DNA of 28,841 nucleotides, taken from contig WPIO01000538.1 in the NCBI GenBank assembly GCA_009760855.2, positions 1 through 28,841 on the forward strand. The letters are read 5' to 3'. Each line of letters begins with the position of its first letter. The first letter of the stretch is position 1. Shown here one piece after another: positions 20,947-28,841 of this stretch. The position numbers were made by a program, and so were the translations under genes. Under the pieces are notes generated by a model that worked only from the letters and a program-made list of their open reading frames with translations, made no database searches and was not told the origin of the DNA. This stretch comes from Cristatella mucedo. Taxonomy: Eukaryota > Bryozoa > Phylactolaemata > Cristatellidae.

Positions 20947-22313
20947 TGCTGCACCTTGTTTCAAGCATTTCGCACGTAAATAACACATTTCGCACGAGTT
21001 CGCAGCAGATCGCGGAATATCTAGAAACTTCAAATCTGCATGTCGGAGCGTGAGCTGGCTGGCAGCAGAGTGCTGCACCTTGTTTCAAGCTTTTCGCACG
21101 GAAATAACACATTTCGCACGAGTTCGCAGCAGATCGCGGAATATCTAGAAACTTTAAATCTGCATGTCGGAGTGTGAGCTGGCTGGCAGCAGAGTGCTGC
21201 ACCTTGTTTCAAGCATTTCGCACGTAAATAACACATTTCGCACGAGTTCGCAGCAGATCGCGGAATATCTAGAAACTTCAAATCTGCATGTCGGAGCGTG
21301 AGCTGGCTGGCAGCAGAGTGCTGCACCTTGTTTAAAGCATTTCGCACGTAAATAACACGTTTCGCACGAGTTCGCAGCAGATCGCGGAATATTAAGAACT
21401 TCAAATCTGCATGTCGGAGCGTGAGCTGGCTGGCAGCAGAGTGCTGCACCTTGTTTCAAGCATTTCGCACGTAAATAACACATTTCGCACGAGTTCGCAG
21501 CAGATCGCGGAATATCTAGAAACTTCAAATCTGCATGTCGGAGTGTGCTCTGGCTGTCACCTGAGTGCTGCACCATGTTTAAAGCATTTCGCACGTAAAT
21601 AATACGTTTCGCACGAGTTCGCAGCAGATCGCGGAATATGTAGAAACTTCAAATCTTCATGTCGGAGCGTGTTGCTGGCTGGCTGGCAGCAGAGTGCTGC
21701 ACCTTGTTTCAAGCATTTCGCACGTAAATAACACATTTCGCACGAGTTCGCAGCAGATCGCGGAATATCTAGAAACTTCAAATCTGCATGTCGGAGCGTG
21801 AGCTGGCTGGCAGCAGAGTGCTGCACCTTGTTTAAAGAATTTTGCACGTAAATAACATGTTTCGCACGAGTTCGCAGCAGATCGCGGAATATCTAGAAAC
21901 TTCAAATCTGCATGTCGGAGCGTGAGCTGGCTGGCAGCAGAGTGCTGCACCTTGTTTTAAGTATTTCGCACGTAAATAACACATTTCGCACGAGTTCGCA
22001 GCAGATCGCGGAATATCTAGAAACTTCAAATCTGCATGTCGGAGCGTGAGCTGGCTGGCTACAGAGTGCTGCAGCTTGTTTCAAGCATTTCGCACGTAAA
22101 ACACACACTTCGCACGAGTTCGCAGCAGATCGCTGAAATCTAGAAACTTCAAATCTGCATGTCGGAGCGTGAGCTGGCTGGCAGCAGAGTGCTGCACCTT
22201 GTTTCAAGCATTTCGCACGTAAATAACACATTTCGCACGAGTTCGCAGCAGATCGCGGAATATCTAGAAACTTTAAATCTTCATGTCGGAGCGTGAGCTG
22301 GCTGGCAGCAGAG

Positions 22314-22685
22314 TGCTGCACCTTGTTTTGAGCATTTCCCTCTCGAATAACACATTTCGCACGAGTTCGCAGCAGATCGCGGAATATCCAGAAACTTCAA
22401 ATCTGCTCGTCGGAGCGTGCGCTGGCTGGCTGCAAAGTACTGCACCTTGTTTCAAGCATTTCGCACGTAAATAACACATTTCGCACGAGTTCACAGTAGA
22501 ACGCCGAATATCTAGAAACTTCAAATCTACATGTCGGAGCGTGAGCTGGCTGGCAGCTGAGTGCTGCACCTTATTTTGAGCATTTCGGACTCGAATAACA
22601 CATTTCGCACGAGTTCGCAGCAGATCGCTGAATAACCAGAAACTTTAAATCTGCTCGTCGGAGCGTGCGCTGGCTGGCAGCAGAG
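22314..22685. repeat. Variant trimer cassette, copy 7
   Basis: CCTCTCGAATAAC with ATCCAGAAAC and CTGCTCGTCGG, then AAGTACTGCACC with CAGTAGAACGCCG and CTACATG, then GCTGAGTGCTGCACCTTATTTT, TTTCGGACTCG and GCTGAATAACCAGAAAC. It shares CAGTAGAACG with copy 1 and GCTGAATAACC with copy 2. It lies 1739 bp (14 monomers) after copy 6. Confidence 0.83.
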
Positions 22686-22937
22686 TGCTGCACCTTGTTT
22701 CAAGTATTTCGCACGTAAATAACACATTTCGCACGAGTTCGCAGCAGATCGCGGAATATCTAGAAACTTCAAATCTGCATGTCGGAGCGTGAGCTGGCTG
22801 GCAGCAGAGTGCTGCACCTTGTTTCAAGCTTTTCGCACGGAAATAACACATTTCGCACGAGTTCGCAGCAGATCGCGGAATATCTAGAAACTTTAAATCT
22901 GCATGTCGGACCGTGGGCTGGCTGGCAGCAGAGTGCT

Positions 22938-23530
22938 TCACCTTGTTTCAAGCGTTTTGAACGTAAATAACACATTTCGCACGAGTTTGCAGCAGATCGC
23001 GGAATATCTAGAAACTTCAAATCTGCATGTCGGAGCATGCGCTGGCTGCCAACAGAGAGCTGCACCTGGTTCAAGCATTTCGAACATCAATAACACATTT
23101 CGCACGAGTTTGCAGCAGATCGCGGAATATCTAGAAACTTCAAATCTGCATGTCGGAGCGTGAGCTGGCTGGCAGCAGAGTGCTGCACCTTGTTTCAAGC
23201 ATTTCGCACGTAAATAACACATTTCGCACGAGTTCGCAGCAGATCGCGGAAATCTATAAACTTCAAATCTGCATGTCGCAGTGTGTGCTGGCTGGCAACA
23301 GAGTGATGCACCTGGTTCAAGCGTTTTATACGTAAATAACACATTTCGCACGAGTTTGCAGCAGATCGCGGAATATCTAGAAACTTCAAATCTGCATGTC
23401 GGAGCATGCGCTGGCTGCCAACAGAGTGCTGCACCTGGTTCAAGCATTTCGAACATCAATAACACATTTCGCACGAGTTCCCAGAAGATCCCGGAATATC
23501 TAGAAACTTCAAATCTGCATGTCGGAGCGT
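22938..23530. repeat. Cluster of 123-bp monomers with a local 369-bp duplication
   Basis: Several consecutive monomers are 1 bp short. Some read CACCTGGTTCAAG instead of CACCTTGTTTCAAG; one reads GCGGAAATCTATAAAC. The mark GCTGCCAACAGAG occurs at 23045 and 23414, exactly 369 = 3x123 bp apart, and the flanking text matches (GCGTTTT.. then CATTTCGAACATCAATAAC). Because 123 is divisible by 3, reading frames stay open through this cluster. That produces a 247-codon open frame on the minus strand (22938-23681), which I attribute to the repeat length and not to coding. Confidence 0.8.
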
Positions 23531-26500
23531 GAGCTGGCTGGCTACAGAGTGCTGCACCTTGTTTCAAGCATTTCGAACGTAAATAACACATTTCGCACGA
23601 GTTCGCAGCAGATCGCGGAATATCTAGAAACTTCAAATCTGCATGTCGGAGCGTGAGCTGGCTGGCAGCAGAGTGCTGCACCTTGTTTCAAGCATTTCGC
23701 ACGTAAATAACACATTTCGCACGAGTTCGCAGCAGATCGCGGAATATCTAGAAACTTCAAATCTGCATGTCGGAGCGTGGAGCTGGCTGGCTGCAGAGTG
23801 CTGCACCTTGTTTCAAGCATTTCGCACGTAAATAACACATTTCGCACGAGTTCGCAGCAGATCGCGGAATATCTAGAAACTTCAAATCTGCATGTCGGAG
23901 CGTGAGCTGGCTGGCAGCAGAGTGCTGCACCTTGTTTTGAGCATTTCCCACTCGAATAACACATTTCGCACGAGTTCGCAGCAGATCGCGGAATATCTAG
24001 AAACTTCAAATCTGCATGTCGGAGCGTGAGCTGGCTGGCAGCAGAGTGCTGCACCTTGTTTCAAGCATTTCGCACTCGAATAACACATTTCGCACGAGTT
24101 CGCAGCAGATCGCGGAATATCTAGAAACTTCAAATCTGCATGTCGGAGCGTGCGCTGGCTGGCAGCAGAGTGCTGCACCATGTTTAAAGCATTTCACACG
24201 TAAATAACACATTTCGCACGAGTTCGCAGCAGATCGCGGAATATCTAGAAACTTCAAATCTGCATGTCGGAGCGTGGGCTGGCTGGCAGCAGAGTGCTGC
24301 ACCTTGTTTCAAGCATTTCGCACGTAAATAACACATTTCGCACGAGTTCCCAGCAGATCCCGGAATATCTAGAAACTTCAAATCTGCATGTCGGAGTGTG
24401 AGCTGGCTGGCAACAGAGTGCTGCACCTTGTTTCAAGCATTTCGCACGTAAATAACACATTTCGCACGAGTTCGCAGCAGATCGCGGAATATCTAGAAAC
24501 TTCAAATCTGCATGTCGGAGCGTGAGCTGGCTGGCAGCAGAGTGCTGCACCTTGTTTCAAGCATTTCGCACTCGAATAACACATTTCGCACGAGTTCGCA
24601 GCAGATCGCGGAATATCTAGAAACTTCAAATCTGCATGTCGGAGCGTGAGCTGGCTGGCAGCAGAGTGCTGCACCTTGTTTCAAGCATTTTTCGCACGTA
24701 AATAACACATTTCGCACGAGTTCGCAGCAGATCGCGGAATATCTAGAAACTTCAAATCTGCATGTCGGAGCGTGAGCTGGCTGGCAGCAGAGTGCTGCAC
24801 CTTGTTTCAAGCATTTCGCACTCGAATAACACATTTCGCACGAGTTCGCAGCAGATCGCGGAATATCTAGAAACTTCAAATCTGCATGTCGGAGCGTGCG
24901 CTGGCTGGCAGCAGAGTGCTGCACCTTGTTTAAAGCATTTCGCACGTAAATAACACATTTCGCACGAGTTCGCAGCAGATCGCGGAATATCTAGAAACTT
25001 CAAATCTGCATGTCGGAGCGTGAGCTGGCTGGCAGCAGAGTGCTGCACCTTGTTTCAAGCATTTCGCTCTCGAATAACACATTTCGCACGAGTTCGCAGC
25101 AGATCGCGGAATATCTAGAAACTTTAAATCTGCATGTCGGAGCGTGAGCTGGCTGGCAGCAGAGTGCTGCACCTTGTTTCAAGCATTTCGCACGTAAATA
25201 ACACATTTCGCACGAGTTCACAGCAGATCGCGGAATATCTAGAAACTTCAAATCTGCATGTCGGAGCTTGTGCTGGCTGACAGCAGAGCGCTGCACATTG
25301 TTTCAAGCTTTTCGCACGGAAATAACACATTTCGCACGAGTTCGCAGCAGATCGCGGAATATCTAGAAACTTTAAATCTGCATGTCGCAGTGTGTGCTGG
25401 CTGGCAACAGAGTGCTGCACAATGTTTCATGCATTTCGAACGTAAATAACACATTTCGCACGAGTTCACAGCAGATCGCGGAATATCTAGAAACTTCAAA
25501 TCTGCATGTCGGAGCGTGAGCTGGCTGGCTACAGAGTGCTGCACCTGGTTCAAGCATTTCGAACATCAATAACACATTTCGCACGAGTTCCCAGAAGATC
25601 CCGGAATATCTAGAAACTTCAAATCTGCATGTCGGAGCGTGAGCTGGCTGGCTACAGAGTGCTGCACCTTGTTTCAAGCATTTCGAAAGTCAATAACACA
25701 TTTCGCACGAGTTCGCAGCAGATCGCGGATATCTAGAAACTTCAAATCTGCATGTCGGAGCGTGAGCTGGCTAGCAGCAGAGTGCTGCACCTTGTTTCAA
25801 GCATTTCGCACGTAAATAACACATTTCGCACGAGTTCGCAGCAGATCGCGGAATATCTAGAAACTTCAAATCTGCATGTCGGAGCGTGCGCTGGCTGGCA
25901 GCAGAGTGCTGCACCTTGTTTCAAGCATTTCGCACGTCAATAACACATTTCGCACGAGTTCGCAGCAGATCGCGGAATATCTAGAAACTTCAAATCTGCA
26001 TGTCGGAGCGTGAGCTGGCTGGCTACAGAGTGCTGCACCTTGTTTCAAGCATTTCGCACGTAAATAACACATTTCGCACGAGTTCGCAGCAGATCGCGGA
26101 ATATCTAGAAACTTCAAATCTGCATGTCGGAGCGTGAGCTGGCTGGCAGCAGAGTGCTGCACCTTGTTTCAAGCATTTCGCACGTAAATAACACATTTCG
26201 CACGAGTTCGCAGCAGATCGCGGAATATCTAGAAACTTCAAATCTGCATGTCGGAGCGTGAGCTGGCTGGCAGCAGAGTGCTGCACCTTGTTTCAAGCAT
26301 TTCGCACGTAAATAACACATTTCGCACGAGTTCGCAGCAGATCGCGGAATATCTAGAAACTTCAAATCTGCATGTCGGAGCGTGCGCTGGCTGGAAGCAG
26401 AGTGCTGCACCTTGTTTCAAGCATTTCGCACGTAAATAACACATTTCGCACGAGTTCGCAGCAGATCGCGGAATATCTAGAAACTTCAAATCTGCATGTC

Positions 26501-27765
26501 GGAGCGTGAGCTGGCTGGCAGCAGAGTGCTGCACCTTGTTTCCGGCATTTCGCACTCGAATAACACATTTCGCACGAGTTCGCAGCAGATCGCGGAATAT
26601 CTAGAAACTTCAAATCTGCATGTCGGAGCGTGCGCTGGCTGGCAGCAGAGTGCTGCACCTTGTTTCAAGCATTTCGCACGTAAATAACACATTTCGCACG
26701 AGTTCGCAGCAGATCGCGGAATATCTAGAAACTTCAAATCTGCATGTCGGAGCGTGGGCTGGCTGGCAGCAGAGTGCTGCACCTTGTTTCAAGCATTTCG
26801 CACGGAAATAACACATTTCGCACGAGTTCGCAGCAGATCGCGGAATATCTAGAAACTTTAAATCTGCATGTCGGAGCGTGCGCTGGCTGCCAACAGAGTG
26901 CTGCACCTGGTTCAAGCATTTCGCACGTAAATAACACGTTTTGCACGAGTTCGCAGCAGATCGCGGAATATCTAGAAACTTCAAATCTGCATGTCGGAGC
27001 ATGTGCTGGCTGGCTGCAGAGTGCTGCACCTTGTTTAAAGCATTTCGCACGTAAATAACACATTTCGCACGAGTTCGCAGCAGATCGCGGAATATCTAGA
27101 AACTTCAAATCTGCATGTCGGAGCGTGAGCTGGCTGGCAGCAGAGTGCTGCACCTTGTTTAAAGCATTTTGCACGTAAATAACACATTTCCCACGAGTTC
27201 GCAGCAGATCGCGGAATATCTAGAAACTTCAAATCTGCATGTCGGAGCGTGCGCTGGCTGGCAGCAGAGTGCTGCACCTTGTTTAAAGCATTTCGCACGT
27301 AAATAACACATTTCGCACGAGTTCGCAGCAGATCGCGGAATATCTAGAAACTTCAAATCTGCATGTCGGAGCGTGTGCTGGCTGGCAGCAGAGTGCTGCA
27401 CCTTGTTTCAAGCATTTCGCACGTAAATACCACACTTCGCACGAGTTCGCAGCAGATCGCGGAATATCAAGAAACTTCAAATCTGCATGTCGGAGCGTGA
27501 GCTGGCTGGCAGCAGAGTGCTGCACCTTGTTTCAAGCATTTCGCACTCAAATAACACATTTCGCACGAGTTCGCAGCAGATCGCGGAATATCTAGAAACT
27601 TCAAATCTGCATGTCGGAGCGTGAGCTGGCTGGCAGCAGAGTGCTGCACCTTGTTTCAAGCATTTCGAACGTCAATAACACATTTCGCACGAGTTCGCAG
27701 CAGATCGCGGAATATCTAGAAACTTCAAATCTACATGTCGGAGCGTGAGCTGGCTGGCAGCAGAG

Positions 27766-28013
27766 TGCTGCACCTTGTTTTGAGCATTTCGCACTCGAAT
27801 AACACATTTCGCACGAGTTCGCAGCAGATCGCGGAATATCTAGAAACTTCAAATCTGCATGTCGGAGCGTGCGCTGGCTGGCTGCAGAGTGCTGCACCTT
27901 GTTTCAAGCATTTCGCACGTAAATAACACATTTCGCACGAGTTCGCAGCAGATCGCGGAATATCTAGGAACTTCAAATCTACATGTCGGAGCGTGAGCTG
28001 GCTGGCAGCAGAG
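27766..28013. repeat. Faint two-monomer cassette remnant
   Basis: TTTTGAGCATTTCGCACTCGAATAAC, then GCTGGCTGCAGAGTGCTGC, then ATATCTAGGAAC and CTACATG. These are weaker versions of the marks of the first two cassette monomers. GTACTGC, GAACGCCG and the third monomer are absent. It may be a homogenised eighth copy or chance reuse of common variants. Confidence 0.45.
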
Positions 28014-28080
28014 TGCTGCACCTTGTTTCAAGCATTTCGCACGTAAATAACACATTTCGCACGAGTTCGCAGCAGATCGC

Positions 28081-28841
28081 GGAATATTCTAGAAACTTCA
28101 AATCTGCATCGTCGGAGCCGTGCGCTGGCTGGCTGCAAGAGTGCTGCACCTTGTTTCAAGCATTTCGCACGTAAAAAACACATTTCGCACGAGTTCGCAG
28201 CAGATCGCGGAATATCTAGAAACTTTAAATCTGCATGTCGGAGCGTGCGCTGGCTGGCAGCAGAGTGCTGCACCTTGTTTCAAGCTTTTCGCACGTAAAT
28301 AACACATTTCGCACGAGTTCGCAGCAGATCGCGGAATATCTAGAAACTTCGAATCTGCATGTTCGAGCATGAGCTGGCGGGCAGCAGAGTGCTGCACAAT
28401 GTTTCAAGCATTTCGAACGTAAATAACAACATTTCGCACGAGTTCGCAGGCTGAGAAGATCGCTGGAATATCTAGAAACTTCAAATCTGCATGTCGGAGC
28501 GTGAGCTGGCTGGCAGCAGAGTGCTGCACCTTGTTTGAAGCGTTTTTGCACGTAAATAACACATTTCGCACGATGTTTCGCAGCAGATCGCGGAATATCT
28601 TAGAAACTTCAAATCTGCATGTCGGAGCGTGAGGAGCTGGCTGGCAGCAGAGTGCTGCACCTTGTTTTGAGCATTTCGCACGTAAATAACACGTTTCGCA
28701 CGAGTTCGCAGCAGATCGCGGAATATGTAGAAACTTCAAAGCTGCATGTCGGAGCGTGCGCTGACTGGCAGCAGAGTGCTGCACCATGTTTAAAGCATTT
28801 CGCACGTAAATAACACGTTTCGCACGAGTTTTGCAGCAGAT
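28081..28841. repeat. Indel-rich right edge of the array
   Basis: Single-base and short insertions appear in nearly every monomer: AATATTCTAG, GCATCGTCGGAGCCGTG, CTGCAAGAGTG, AACAACATTT, CGCAGGCTGAGAAGATCGCTGG, GTTTTTGCACG, CGATGTTTCGC, ATCTTAGAAAC, GTGAGGAGCTGG and GAGTTTTGCAGC. Such density is not seen in the preceding 15 kb. The underlying repeat is still the ordinary right-array monomer. Confidence 0.8.

Larger units (their letters stand above)
1..28841. repeat. 124-bp satellite array filling the window
   Basis: The same phrase order recurs about every 124 bp from first to last base: TGCTGCACCTTG-type start, CATTTCGCA, GCAGCAGATCGC, then a variable 3' part. There are about 232 monomers in one orientation, with no inversion or unique-sequence island. 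The right-hand consensus is 124 bp and about 49% GC by hand count. Because 124 is 3x41+1, the reading frame shifts at every monomer, which argues against translation. Tandem satellites of this size and extent are typical of eukaryotic heterochromatin. I do not recognise the family, so species and chromosomal position are unknown. The array is cut by both window edges. Confidence 0.97.
10170..28841. repeat. Homogeneous 124-bp monomeric array (about 150 copies)
   Basis: Monomers begin TGCTGCACCTTG and follow one consensus: TTTCAAGCATTTCGCACG, TAAATAACACATTTCGCACG, AGTTCGCAGCAGATCGCGG, AATATCTAGAAACTTCAA, ATCTGCATGTCGGAGCG, TGAGCTGGCTGGCAGCAGAG. Many neighbouring copies differ by only a few bases. 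Recurrent variants include AAGCTTTTCGC, TCGAACGTCAATAAC, CACTCGAATAAC, CACAATGTTTC and the 1-bp-shorter CACCTGGTTCAAG. The first four or so copies (10170-10660) are divergent, with CCTTGCTTTAAGC or CCTTGCTTGAGGCC, forming a gradient from the transition zone. The array runs off the right edge. Confidence 0.96.

Noticed and set aside
22938-23681. 247-codon minus-strand open frame with cysteine-rich repeats
   Set aside because: It follows the satellite monomer exactly and exists because several monomers are 123 bp. Neighbouring copies of the same sequence are closed, and there is no independent coding signal.
10170-28841. Families of about 98-codon minus-strand and 63-codon plus-strand frames at 124-bp steps
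   Set aside because: Periodic shadows of a 124-bp repeat whose length is not a multiple of three. They overlap each other on both strands and cannot all be genes.
1-28841. Telomeric repeats or simple microsatellites
   Set aside because: I found no TTAGGG/TTTAGGG/TTAGG tracts and no long mono- or dinucleotide runs apart from the nine T at 18235.

Overview
The whole 28.8 kb window is tandemly repeated satellite DNA. I can support no protein-coding gene, RNA gene, transposon, CRISPR array or unique-sequence island in it. The basic unit is about 124 bp, and roughly 232 monomers run head to tail in one orientation from edge to edge. A long array of this kind, with higher-order repeats, fits eukaryotic constitutive heterochromatin: centromeric, pericentromeric, subtelomeric or on a sex/B chromosome. 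I do not recognise the monomer family and cannot name the organism.

There are three domains. (1) 1 to about 7,388 is a higher-order repeat (HOR) of 12 clearly different monomers. The unit is 1,487-1,490 bp, its copies are almost identical, and unit starts fall at 1254, 2744, 4231, 5721 and 7208. A shortened first copy occupies 1-1253. (2) About 7,389-10,169 is a decayed transition zone of some 22 divergent monomers. Many are recognisable relatives or hybrids of the 12 HOR types, with small insertions and deletions. (3) 10,170-28,841 is a mostly homogeneous array of about 150 copies of one 124-bp monomer class. Its first four or so monomers are divergent, and it becomes more uniform to the right, especially from about 23.9 to 28.0 kb. 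Hidden inside it, a 3-monomer (372 bp) variant cassette recurs seven times, spaced 12, 14, 13, 23, 12 and 14 monomers.

Finer structure matters as much as the domains. HOR monomers 3, 6 and 9 carry a 7-8 bp-arm palindrome around TTCGC, and monomer 12 carries a damaged version, so the signal appears every third monomer. The right-hand array has lost that palindrome. Instead each monomer has three TTCGCA hexamers spaced 20 and 10 bp, a GCAGCA/TGCTGC inverted repeat, and about 9 CpGs per monomer against about 5 in the HOR. Long open frames, up to 247 codons on the minus strand, are explained by monomer periodicity (124 = 3x41+1) and by 123-bp variants that keep frame; I do not annotate them as genes. 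Both window edges (first ~870 bp, last ~760 bp) are rich in single-base indels, as expected of poorly polished contig ends.
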